DNA of 64,000 nt from Acidobacteriota bacterium (GTDB lineage Bacteria > Acidobacteriota > Thermoanaerobaculia > Gp7-AA8): the NCBI GenBank assembly GCA_003223645.1, contig QHVT01000003.1:1-64000 (forward strand), given 5' to 3'. Each line of letters opens with the position of its first letter. Within the stretch, counting starts at the first letter, position 1. Below are positions 41,130 to 48,548 of this stretch, one piece after another. The notes beneath the pieces were generated by a model. It made no database searches and had not been told where the DNA came from. It saw only the letters and a program-made list of their open reading frames with translations. The translations under genes and the position numbers were made by a program.

Positions 41130-43497
41130 GGCGGCGGATCATAGCGAGGACGCCGACGGTCAACAACGAAACCGCGAGGCCGCCCCAGAACGAAATGGGA
41201 ACGAATCGCACGCGCACCGTTCCGGCGCCCGGCGGAATCGTGAAGCCGAGGAACGCGCCGTAAATGATGCGCGGCCGCAGCGCGCGGCCGTTGTATGTCA
41301 CGCGCCAGCCCGGCCACCACGCGATGCTGCTCGCGACCTCCGCTTCGCGTGGCGCGTCGACGCGCAGCTCGTACGCGTCACCGCTCCACTTCGTGATCGC
41401 GACGTTCGCCTCATGCGAGAAAAAGCGCGGCATCGCGTGCACGTTCTCGAAGATGCGCCCGTCTTTTCCGTCGTACACGAGCCGGAAGCGGGTATTTGGA
41501 GTGGTGCGCGCCTCCGGCGCGCCTGTGGGGGCTGGAGGCGCGCCGGAGCCGCGCACCATTCCAGCAGCCGGCTCCATCAGGATCCAGCGTGCGTTCAGAA
41601 AATCGAGCAGCGGCGAATCCGCGTCGTTCCACTTTTCGTAATACGCGTTCGGGTCCCAGTTGCGCGTCGTACGCAGCAATCGCATGTAGCGGCCGTTCGC
41701 CATCGGATCGTGCGTGCGCACGTCCGCGAGTCCGAACGGCACGTTGAGGTTCGGAAACAGCGGCGCGCCGATGCCGGCGATGCGATACGGCTCCTTCGTC
41801 TGCAGTTTCAGCAGCGCATCGATCATCGGCGTGCGCGGATAGAGCTCCGTGCCGCGCTGCACCGGATTCCACGCCGCCGACGTCGCGAACAACTCGACAT
41901 ACACCGCGAGCGCGATGATCACCGGACGTTTGCGGAACAGCGCGGCGACGACGAGCACCGCCACGCTCGGAATCAACGCGACGAGCGCGAAGTGCCGCTC
42001 GCCCGGATCGGGGAAGTGCGTGCGCAGCATCACGTACGCTAGCGCCGCCGCACCGGCGCCGATCGCGACGAACAGTGGAGGACAGGCAATCCTGCCTGTC
42101 CGGACAGGCAAGATTGCCTGTCCTCCACAGTAATGCACGAGCGCGGCGGCCTGGATCGCGAGGAAGAACGAGAACGGCAGTCGCAATCGCGCGTTGAGCG
42201 CGATCGAGAAGAGATCGCGCAATGGAATGCTGATGATCGGCACGTCCGCGAGCCAGACAAAAAGCACCGCGCTCGCGACGAGATAGAACCACTCGGCTGT
42301 GCGGTTGCTCGGTCGCGCGGTTGCTCGGTCGTCGTTGCCGCGCGACCGCGAAACCGTAAGACCGCGCAACCGCACCACGAGCATGCCGAACCACGCGCCG
42401 ACACCCAGAATCCCGCAGAAGCCCGACACCGCCTCGGTCACCGCCGGCCCCCAGAACACGCCCGGATGCTCGCCGTAGATTCGCGGATGCACGAGCAGCG
42501 CGAGCGACGGAAAATCGGAGAACGCGGTGCCGTTGCGATGCGAGGTGTGCTGCAAATCCTGATAGCGCATCGTCAGCGGCAATGCTTCGATGAGCGGCGC
42601 GAGGATCGGCGCGGCCAGCAGCGCGGACACGATCGCGGCTGCGAGCAATCGCTTCCACGCATGCGGCGCGGTTGCGAGCGCGTACGCGGTCGCGATGAAC
42701 GCGATGTGCGCGACCGATTCCGGATGGCCCTGCGAAAGCAGCAGCGGACCGAGTGACGCGGCGAAGACAAAGCGCGCGAACGTCCGCTTCTCCGCGAGCA
42801 AGTCGATCGCGAAGAGCACGGCCGGCAGAAACGCGGCCGCGGCGCCGATCGGGTAGTGCAGCCAACTGAGGATGAACGTACCGAAGCCGAACGAGATCGC
42901 GCCGATGACGCTCGGCAGTTCGTCGTAGCGCCGGCGGCAATAGAGAAAGGTGAACGTCAGCGCGACGAGAATCTTCATCGCCGCCTCGGCCGCGAGCGAG
43001 TACGTCAGCGGCAGCGGAATCGTGAGGAGACGCAGCGGCGAGAGCGCCGCGCTCTGCATGTTCGCCAGCAGCGGCATCCCGCACCCGGTGAGGTCGTTCC
43101 ACAGCGGCACGTGCAGCGTGCGCCACTGATCGTGCACCTGCTGCATCCACGGCGCGAGCTGGAACATCACGTCCTGCAACTCGAAGTTCGAGACCGAATA
43201 CTTGTCGAATCCCGGCTGCTGCCACGGCCACACCGCCTTGAGGATGTCGGGCGCGACGTTGTTGTACGGCCCCGTCATCGGACGGAAGAGAAACGCCAGC
43301 GTGAGCGCGTAGAAAAGCGCGGCCACGCGCCACGGGATGGATGGCGGATGGCGGACGGCAGATGGCAGAGGCTGTGATTCGTCCGCCGTCTGCGATCTGC
43401 CATCCGCCATCCGCGGAGCCGCCATCGGCGAAGCCCTGCGCACAATCGCAATTGCGATTGCATACAGCGCAGCGACATAGAGCCACGTGAAATTCAC
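41122..43497 (-). CDS. YfhO-family multi-membrane protein with four in-frame palindromes
   Basis: 791 residues from GTG at 43497, whose first bases overlap the tyrA stop (gtga); the longer frame upstream is inside tyrA. Paralogue of the next gene: WNDLTGCGMPLLANMQSAALSPL, GHPESVAHIAFIA, DFLNARWIL and WWPGWRVTYNGR correspond. Some twelve membrane segments precede an extracytoplasmic C-terminal domain. Foreign palindromes are read through at 43335-43414 (after VRRAS), 42301-42374, 42075-42128 and 41497-41563. Each lies in a predicted loop between membrane segments or in the C-terminal domain. Likely a GT-C-type envelope glycosyltransferase or related protein. Confidence 0.85.
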   Translation of the reverse strand: MNFTWLYVAALYAIAIAIVRRASPMAAPRMADGRSQTADESQPLPSAVRHPPSIPWRVAALFYALTLAFLFRPMTGPYNNVAPDILKAVWPWQQPGFDKYSVSNFELQDVMFQLAPWMQQVHDQWRTLHVPLWNDLTGCGMPLLANMQSAALSPLRLLTIPLPLTYSLAAEAAMKILVALTFTFLYCRRRYDELPSVIGAISFGFGTFILSWLHYPIGAAAAFLPAVLFAIDLLAEKRTFARFVFAASLGPLLLSQGHPESVAHIAFIATAYALATAPHAWKRLLAAAIVSALLAAPILAPLIEALPLTMRYQDLQHTSHRNGTAFSDFPSLALLVHPRIYGEHPGVFWGPAVTEAVSGFCGILGVGAWFGMLVVRLRGLTVSRSRGNDDRATARPSNRTAEWFYLVASAVLFVWLADVPIISIPLRDLFSIALNARLRLPFSFFLAIQAAALVHYCGGQAILPVRTGRIACPPLFVAIGAGAAALAYVMLRTHFPDPGERHFALVALIPSVAVLVVAALFRKRPVIIALAVYVELFATSAAWNPVQRGTELYPRTPMIDALLKLQTKEPYRIAGIGAPLFPNLNVPFGLADVRTHDPMANGRYMRLLRTTRNWDPNAYYEKWNDADSPLLDFLNARWILMEPAAGMVRGSGAPPAPTGAPEARTTPNTRFRLVYDGKDGRIFENVHAMPRFFSHEANVAITKWSGDAYELRVDAPREAEVASSIAWWPGWRVTYNGRALRPRIIYGAFLGFTIPPGAGTVRVRFVPISFWGGLAVSLLTVGVLAMIRRRV
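41497..41563. repeat. Palindrome inside a YfhO gene (gtggtgcgcg type)
   Basis: Arms tggagtggtgcgcgcctccg and its complement ending cgcgcaccattcca, with internal ggcgcgcc palindromes. It encodes a Gly/Ala/Pro-rich insert (GSGAPPAPTGAPEART) in the C-terminal domain. I found no second copy in the window. Confidence 0.75.
42075..42128. repeat. 54-bp palindrome, family D, inside a YfhO gene
   Basis: Exactly 54 bp, starting gtggaggacaggcaatcctg and ending with the complement. It is the same element as at 1859-1912 and is read in the same frame, giving GGQAILPVRTGRIACPP between AALVHYC and LFVAIGAG. Confidence 0.88.
42301..42374. repeat. Octamer palindrome (gcggttgctcgg type) inside a YfhO gene
   Basis: The left arm is gcggttgctcggtcgcgcgg and the right arm is its complement ending accgcgcaaccgc. 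Same type as the elements at 948-1028 and 63041-63115. Read in frame it encodes RLRGLTVSRSRGNDDRATAR-like residues between two membrane segments. Confidence 0.85.
43335..43414. repeat. Heptamer palindrome (gatggcg type) inside a YfhO gene
   Basis: The left arm is ggatggatggcggatggcgg and further units. The right arm is gccatccgccatccgc and ends ccatccgc. In frame it encodes RMADGRSQTADE...AVRHPPSI near the N-terminus, between the first and second membrane segments. Confidence 0.88.
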
Positions 43498-44237
43498 TGC
43501 AGCTTCCGCCACAGCCGCTGCGCGCGCTCGAACGCGTCGCTCGCATCGCCGCCGACGATCTCGCGGACGACGCGCGCGAGCTCTTCCGCATGCGGCGCGA
43601 TGTTCGCGCGGTTCGCGTCGATCAGCGGCGCCCACACCGACGCGTCGCTGGCCGCGAGGCGAAGGAACGTCGCGAGTCCGCTGCCCGCGAAGCGGAGGAC
43701 GTCCTCGCGATCGCCGAGGTAGGCGGCGAGTGCGGTCGAGAGAATTTGCGGCAGATGGCTCGTCAGCGCGACCGCCCGATCGTGCTCCGCCGCGTCGACG
43801 ACTTCCGCGACCGCCCCGCAGTCGCGCACGAGCGCTTCGACCGCGTCGTCGTGTGCATCGAGAAACCAGCGCTTCCCTTCGAACAGATCGCCGCGCGCGG
43901 CCGCAAGGCCGCGTTCGTGTGAGCCGGCCATCGGATGGCCGGCGACGAAGCGCGTTTGCGCCACGTCGCGCAGCGGCTGCATCACGCTGCAGACCGACGT
44001 CGTCAAACCGCCGGGTCGATCGCGCAGGATGTCGATCGCGACGTCGACGCTGGTCGCGATCAGAACGAAATCGCCGTCGATGGTCTCCGCGCGCTCGTCC
44101 GCCGCCTCACGTCGACGCGCTTCGTCAACATTGACGTGCGGATCAACATAGCGAACGCGCCAGCCGCGGCGGCGCAGCGCGATGCCGGCGGAGCCGCCGA
44201 TCAGGCCGAGACCGACGATCAGGACTTCGCGTTTCAT
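43494..44237 (-). CDS. tyrA: Prephenate dehydrogenase
   Basis: 247 residues. N-terminal NAD-binding motif GLGLIGGSAGIALRRRG. The dehydrogenase core has GHPMAGSHERG and the HLPQ motif (LTSHLPQILSTAL) typical of TyrA, which makes 4-hydroxyphenylpyruvate for tyrosine. It lacks ACT and chorismate mutase domains, so it is a minimal form. The stop codon overlaps the GTG start of a YfhO gene (gtga), putting tyrA first in an operon with the two YfhO genes. A functional link between them is not obvious. Confidence 0.92.
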   Translation of the reverse strand: MKREVLIVGLGLIGGSAGIALRRRGWRVRYVDPHVNVDEARRREAADERAETIDGDFVLIATSVDVAIDILRDRPGGLTTSVCSVMQPLRDVAQTRFVAGHPMAGSHERGLAAARGDLFEGKRWFLDAHDDAVEALVRDCGAVAEVVDAAEHDRAVALTSHLPQILSTALAAYLGDREDVLRFAGSGLATFLRLAASDASVWAPLIDANRANIAPHAEELARVVREIVGGDASDAFERAQRLWRKLQ

Positions 44238-44264
44238 CGGGTTCTCAGTTTATGACGCGGCAAC

Positions 44265-44359
44265 CGTCATCCTGAGCCGCGAAGACGGCGAAGGATCTCA
44301 AGATGCGAAGAGCCTGCAATTTAGAGATCCTTCGCCGTCTGCGCGGCTCAGGATGACGG
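44265..44359. repeat. Palindromic repeat, family A
   Basis: Arms cgtcatcctgagccgcgaag and its complement ending gcggctcaggatgacg. It lies between the tyrA start and the lipoprotein gene end. Confidence 0.85.
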
Positions 44360-44404
44360 GATTTTTTCACAGGCTCTCAGGATGATGGCTTATGAAACTC
44401 GCGC

Positions 44405-44959
44405 TTACCGCGACATCAAAATCAGCGTCCGGTCCACGACCTGCGACTTCGTCAAGTCGAAGTACGGCCGCTGCACGGTCACGCGCGGACGGTTCGGGCG
44501 TCCCTGGATGTCGGCCGCTTTGTACAGCCCCGTCGCCTTCGAGACGTCGGTCGGCATGTTCATTTTCTTCAGCAGCGGCTCGATGCCCTTGTTGTCGGTG
44601 GCGAGATCGCCGGTGCGGTAGTACGCGGGCGGCTTCGCGGCGTTGAGGTTGTTCGTCATGTCCGGCGCGACGCCGTTGTAGCCGTACTCCTTCGCGTAAT
44701 ACTCCGCCACCTGCTCCATCGGCGCGTCGGTGTCGTAGATCGCCGTCGGCGGCGGCTCCTGTCCCGGATTGATCACTCGGTGCGCGTTCTTCGTCGCCTC
44801 GGTCATCTCGCCGAGGTATTTCGAGCCGGGATAGACGACGAAGCTAAACGCCTCGGGCTCGGAGTAGTTCTCCTCCCGTTTGCATCCGGCGAAAAGGAGC
44901 ATCGCGGCGACGGCCGCGACGAACAATGTACGAATGGGTGTCTTCAAAGAAATCTCCAT
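44405..44959 (-). CDS. Putative lipoprotein of unknown function
   Basis: 184 residues with a lipoprotein signal (TLFVAAVAAMLLFAGC, lipobox LFAGC around residues 22-26). The mature part has no transmembrane segment and is rich in Asn, Pro and Tyr (YYAKEYGYNGVAPDMTNNL). No family was recognised. It is the last gene of a run with queC, queE, methylmalonyl-CoA epimerase and a 111-residue protein, separated from the latter by 22 bp. Probably envelope-attached. Confidence 0.75.
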   Translation of the reverse strand: MEISLKTPIRTLFVAAVAAMLLFAGCKREENYSEPEAFSFVVYPGSKYLGEMTEATKNAHRVINPGQEPPPTAIYDTDAPMEQVAEYYAKEYGYNGVAPDMTNNLNAAKPPAYYRTGDLATDNKGIEPLLKKMNMPTDVSKATGLYKAADIQGRPNRPRVTVQRPYFDLTKSQVVDRTLILMSR

Positions 44960-44981
44960 AAAAAACGTTATCGAGCGCGAA

Positions 44982-45317
44982 TTATACGGACGGCGCGGCG
45001 CCGGCGTCGCCGAGGTACGCGTGGACAGTCATGCCGACGACTTCCTCGAAGCGCTGCGCATAGGACTTGATCGCGCCGGCTGGCTCGTCGAGGAAGATGC
45101 GCTCGACGCGAAACAGCGGGGCGAACATCGTGAACATCACGATCTCCTCTTCTTCGCCGCGCGCGAGCTGGCGGATCCAGTCGTCGAACGAATCGAGATT
45201 GATCGCGCGCATCGTCACGCCTGCTGCAGAGAGCGTACGCAGCAGGCCGAAGAACTTCTCCTTCGGATTGATGAGATTCACGATGACGAGCGACTGCGGA
45301 TCGAATCCTTCGATCAT
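44982..45317 (-). CDS. Conserved-looking hypothetical protein
   Basis: 111 residues, MIEGFDPQSLVIVNLINPKEKFFGLLRTLSAAGVTMRAI... A mixed alpha/beta protein without signal peptide or cysteine. Its ATG overlaps the stop of the methylmalonyl-CoA epimerase gene (ATGA), so it is co-translated with it. I do not recognise the family. The tight coupling suggests a small metabolic accessory or regulator. Confidence 0.75.
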   Translation of the reverse strand: MIEGFDPQSLVIVNLINPKEKFFGLLRTLSAAGVTMRAINLDSFDDWIRQLARGEEEEIVMFTMFAPLFRVERIFLDEPAGAIKSYAQRFEEVVGMTVHAYLGDAGAAPSV

Positions 45318-45715
45318 TCGTGCTTCTCGCTTAGTTCAATCAGCACGCCATTGCCCGCGGCCGGATGCAGAAACGCGACGCGGCATCCGTGCGCGCCCGG
45401 CACCGCGGTCTCGTTGATGAGACGGAATCCTTTTTCTTTCAACTGTGCGAGATGCACGTCGATGTCGTCGACGCGGAAACAGATGTGATGGATCCCTTCG
45501 CCGCGTTTCTCGATGAACTTCGCGACCGGCGAGTCGGGGCCGGTCGGCTCGAGCAACTCGAGATTCGAGTCACCGATGGAGAGGAACGCGGTCTTCACGC
45601 CCTGCGTCTCGACGACTTCGACGTGATCGATCGTCAGGCCGAGGGCTTCGTAGATCTTCGCCGAGTCGAGCGATTTGACGGCGATGCCGATGTGATCGAG
45701 TACCGGTTTGTTCAT
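45314..45715 (-). CDS. mce: Methylmalonyl-CoA epimerase
   Basis: 133 residues from ATG at 45715. A vicinal-oxygen-chelate fold protein: DHIGIAVKSLDSAKIYEALGL, then GDSNLELLEPTGPDSPVAKFIEKRGEGIHHICFRVDDID, and C-terminal VAFLHPAAGNGVLIELSE. The metal-ligand positions His, Glu and His of the family are present. It interconverts (R)- and (S)-methylmalonyl-CoA in propionate and odd-chain metabolism. It overlaps queE by 4 bp upstream and the 111-residue gene by 4 bp downstream. No mutase gene is in the window. Confidence 0.92.
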   Translation of the reverse strand: MNKPVLDHIGIAVKSLDSAKIYEALGLTIDHVEVVETQGVKTAFLSIGDSNLELLEPTGPDSPVAKFIEKRGEGIHHICFRVDDIDVHLAQLKEKGFRLINETAVPGAHGCRVAFLHPAAGNGVLIELSEKHE

Positions 45716-46344
45716 ACTCCGCGAACGTCCGCTCCCCAGATGTGCTTGTGCAGTTGCGTTTGAAAGCGCGCCGGCACGCGATCGGCGAGCATCCATTCGG
45801 CGAGCGACTTCATGTCCATCGAGCCCCACACCGGCGAAAAGAGAACGGTCCAGCGATCGAGCTTCCGCTCTTCGATCATGCGGCGCGCCCAATCGTAATC
45901 GGTGCGATCGGCAATCACGAACTTGATCTCGTCGTGCGGACGAAGATGATCGAGGTTCTCCCATCGATTCTTGTCGACTTCGCCGGAGCCGGGACACTTG
46001 ATGTCGAGGATGATCTTCGCGCGCTTATCCACCGGCGTGATGTCGATCGAGCCCGACGTCTCGATCAGCACTTCGAGGTCCTCGTCGCAGAGCCGTTTGA
46101 TCAACTCGAACGACTCCGCCTGCGCCAGCGGCTCCCCGCCTGTCACTTCCACGAGATCGCAGTCGTAGCGTTTCACGCGATCGAGGACTTCATCGATCGA
46201 CATCCGCTCGCCGCCGGCGAACGTGTACTCCGAGTCGCACCACACACAGCGCAGATTGCAGCCGGTGAGTCGGACGAACACACACGGGCGGCCGGCGTGG
46301 GTGGATTCGCCCTGGATCGAGTGGAAGATTTCAGTCACGCGCAT
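45712..46344 (-). CDS. queE: 7-carboxy-7-deazaguanine synthase (QueE)
   Basis: 210 residues from ATG at 46344 (MRVTEIFHSIQGESTHAGRPCVFVRLTGCNLRCVWCDSEYTFAGG). The radical SAM motif CNLRCVWC (CxxxCxxC), the following EVTGGEPL and the SIQGES opening are hallmarks of QueE in the queuosine/7-deazapurine pathway. It lies downstream of queC on the same strand, separated by a gaaggat-type palindrome. Its ATGA overlap with mce continues the run. An upstream in-frame ATG lies inside the palindrome and is not used here. Confidence 0.95.
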   Translation of the reverse strand: MRVTEIFHSIQGESTHAGRPCVFVRLTGCNLRCVWCDSEYTFAGGERMSIDEVLDRVKRYDCDLVEVTGGEPLAQAESFELIKRLCDEDLEVLIETSGSIDITPVDKRAKIILDIKCPGSGEVDKNRWENLDHLRPHDEIKFVIADRTDYDWARRMIEERKLDRWTVLFSPVWGSMDMKSLAEWMLADRVPARFQTQLHKHIWGADVRGV

Positions 46345-46353
46345 GGCGAGATC

Positions 46354-46464
46354 GTTAGCGATGAAGGATGAAGGATGAAGGATGAAAGATGAAGATGAAT
46401 TCACGCCTTTGACGCCGTTCATCTCTCATCCGTCATCCGTCATCCTTCATCCTTCATCGTTAAC
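46354..46464. mobile_element. Gene-less copy of the gttagcgatgaagg element
   Basis: The left end is gttagcgatgaaggatgaag and further gaaggat units. The right end is the complement, read inwards as gttaacgatgaaggatgaag. Both ends match the termini of the gene-bearing element at 48549-49017 (gttagcgatgaaggatgaag and gttagtgatgaaggatgaag). About 100 bp, no gene inside. It supplies the last residues (TMKDEG) and stop of queC. Confidence 0.8.
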
Positions 46465-47135
46465 GCGCTCGCGTAAATCGTGGGGTCCAAAACCCTGGCC
46501 TCCTCAAATCCTCTTCTTCGCAGGATGCACGAGTCGCAGTGTCCGCACGCGTGTCCCTGCGCGTCAGGGTCGTAGCACGAATGCGTGATCGCGTAGTCGA
46601 CGCCGAGGTCGGTGCCGCGCTCGATGATCTGCGCTTTCGTCATGTGCAGGAGCGGCGCGACGAGGCGCGGCGTGTGATGCTCGACGCCGCTGCGCGTTCC
46701 TTTCCAGATCACGTCCTGGAACGCGTCGATGAAGTCCGGCCGGCAGTCGGGATAGCCGCTGTAGTCGAGCGCGTTCACGCCGATCCAGATCTCTTCCGCT
46801 TCGCGCGCTTCCGCGAAACCCAGCGCGAGCGCGAGGAAGATCGTGTTGCGCGCGGGAACGTACGTGACGGGAATTCCCGGCGCGCCCGCAGAATCTTTCG
46901 GCACCTCGATGTCCGCAGTCAGCGCGCTCGCGCCGAACACGCGCAAGTCGAGCGGCAACACCACGTGCTCCGCAACGCCGACCGCGTCCGCAACGCGCTT
47001 CGCCGCATCGAGCTCGACGCGATGCCGCTGCCCGTACACGATCGACAGCGCGAGGCATTCGCGCTGCTGCTGTTTCGCGATCGCCAACACGGTCGCGGAG
47101 TCGAGGCCGCCGCTGAGAAGAATGACTGCCCTCAT
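46440..47135 (-). CDS. queC: 7-cyano-7-deazaguanine synthase (QueC)
   Basis: 231 residues. ATP-pyrophosphatase loop [15 protein letters not shown] and C-terminal zinc cysteines ([20 protein letters not shown]) are typical of QueC, which makes preQ0 for queuosine. The last residues TMKDEG and the TGA stop are encoded by the gttagcgatgaagg palindrome, so the natural C-terminus has probably been altered slightly. It is followed by queE. An octamer palindrome lies directly upstream of the start. Confidence 0.96.
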   Translation of the reverse strand: MRAVILLSGGLDSATVLAIAKQQQRECLALSIVYGQRHRVELDAAKRVADAVGVAEHVVLPLDLRVFGASALTADIEVPKDSAGAPGIPVTYVPARNTIFLALALGFAEAREAEEIWIGVNALDYSGYPDCRPDFIDAFQDVIWKGTRSGVEHHTPRLVAPLLHMTKAQIIERGTDLGVDYAITHSCYDPDAQGHACGHCDSCILRRRGFEEARVLDPTIYASALTMKDEG

Positions 47136-47140
47136 GTTCA

Positions 47141-47206
47141 GGTCTCCAAGCCTCCGGGCCTCCCGGCCTCCTAGAAACTGGGAGGCTTGGAAGCTAGGAG
47201 GCCAGG
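47141..47206. repeat. Octamer palindrome (ggaggctt type)
   Basis: The left arm is aggtctccaagcctccgggc and further units. The right arm is the complement (gggaggcttggaagctagga). It lies in the divergent gap between queC and pdp. Related elements are at 53672-53783 and 61206-61247. Confidence 0.85.
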
Positions 47207-47234
47207 ACGCTCGGCAGCTATGCTACCGCGCACT

Positions 47235-48548
47235 ATGGCCGACTACTCCGTGTACGAGCTGCTCAACAAGAAACGCCGCGGCGGTCCGCTGGACGCTGCT
47301 GAGATCGAGTTTTTCATCGACGGCTTCACGAAGAGCGCGATCCCCGAGTATCAGATGTCCGCGCTCCTGATGGCAATCGCGATCAACGGCATGACCGCTC
47401 CGGAGATGGCGACGCTCACGCAGTCGATGCTGCGCTCGGGCGAGCAGTGGCACCTGCGCGACAGCTACGACTACTTCGCCGACAAACACTCCACCGGCGG
47501 CGTGGGCGACAAAGTCTCGCTCGTCCTTTCGCCGTGGGTCGCCGCCTGTGGCATCAAGATCGGCATGCTCTCCGGCCGCGGCCTCGGGCACACCGGCGGC
47601 ACGCTCGACAAGCTCGAAGCGATCCCCGGCTTCAACGCGCGCCTGTCGCGCGCCGACTTCGAGAAAGCGGTGGCCGATTGCGGCTGCGTGATCTCGACGT
47701 CGACCGAAGGCATCGCGCCCGCCGACAAAAAAATCTACGCGCTGCGCGACGTCACCGGCACCGTCGAGTCGCTCCCGCTCATCACCGCATCGATCATGTC
47801 GAAGAAGCTCGCGATGGGCGCGTCCGCGCTCATCCTCGACGTCAAGACCGGCAGCGGCGCGTTCATGCGCAACTACTCCGACTCGAAAGCGCTCGCGCAA
47901 AGTTTGATCGCCGCGGCCGCGGGATCGGGCACACGCGTCGAAGCGCTCATCACCGACATGGACCGCCCGCTCGGCATCGCCGCAGGAAACGCAAACGAGA
48001 TCATCGAAACGATCGAATGCGTGAAAGGCAAAGGACCCGCGGACGTGATGGAAGTGACGCGCGCGCAAGCCGTGCGCATCCTCGCCATGTCCGGCCGATT
48101 CGACGACGCATCCGCGGGCAAAGCGCTCCACGACGCGCTCACGTCCGGCCGCGCACTCGAACAAACGCGCAAATGGATCGCCGCACAAGGCGGCAACCCG
48201 AAAATCGTCGACGACTACTCACTCCTCCCTCAGCCCCGCACCGTCATCGAAGTCAAAGCGCCGCGCTCCGGCTACATCACCCACATGGACACCTATCAAG
48301 CCGGCATGTTCACCGTCGACCTCGGCGCCGGCCGCAAGAAAGCCGACGACGTGATCGACTACGCCGCGGGCGTGATGTTCGACAAGCGCAGCGGAGACGA
48401 AGTGAAAGCGGGAGAGGTGATCGCGCGGATTCAGTTGGGCGCGGCGGCACGAGACGAGCGAGAGCTCGTGTCAAGGTTTCTGTCCTTCGTAGAGTTTGGA
48501 GACGACCAGCCGAAGGCGCGGCCGCTTGTACATGAACACCTGACGTAG
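47235..48548 (+). CDS. pdp: Pyrimidine-nucleoside (thymidine) phosphorylase
   Basis: 437 residues from ATG at 47235. Family signature SGRGLGHTGGTLDKLEAIPG, phosphate-binding DKHSTGGVGDKVSLVL, and LILDVKTGSGAFM identify the deoA/pdp family. It splits pyrimidine (deoxy)nucleosides into base and (deoxy)ribose-1-phosphate. The C-terminal domain (KAPRSGYITHMD...GDEVKAGEVIARI) is complete. deoB lies downstream on the same strand, as in nucleoside catabolic operons, but a 470-bp mobile element has been inserted between them. Confidence 0.95.
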   Translation: MADYSVYELLNKKRRGGPLDAAEIEFFIDGFTKSAIPEYQMSALLMAIAINGMTAPEMATLTQSMLRSGEQWHLRDSYDYFADKHSTGGVGDKVSLVLSPWVAACGIKIGMLSGRGLGHTGGTLDKLEAIPGFNARLSRADFEKAVADCGCVISTSTEGIAPADKKIYALRDVTGTVESLPLITASIMSKKLAMGASALILDVKTGSGAFMRNYSDSKALAQSLIAAAAGSGTRVEALITDMDRPLGIAAGNANEIIETIECVKGKGPADVMEVTRAQAVRILAMSGRFDDASAGKALHDALTSGRALEQTRKWIAAQGGNPKIVDDYSLLPQPRTVIEVKAPRSGYITHMDTYQAGMFTVDLGAGRKKADDVIDYAAGVMFDKRSGDEVKAGEVIARIQLGAAARDERELVSRFLSFVEFGDDQPKARPLVHEHLT

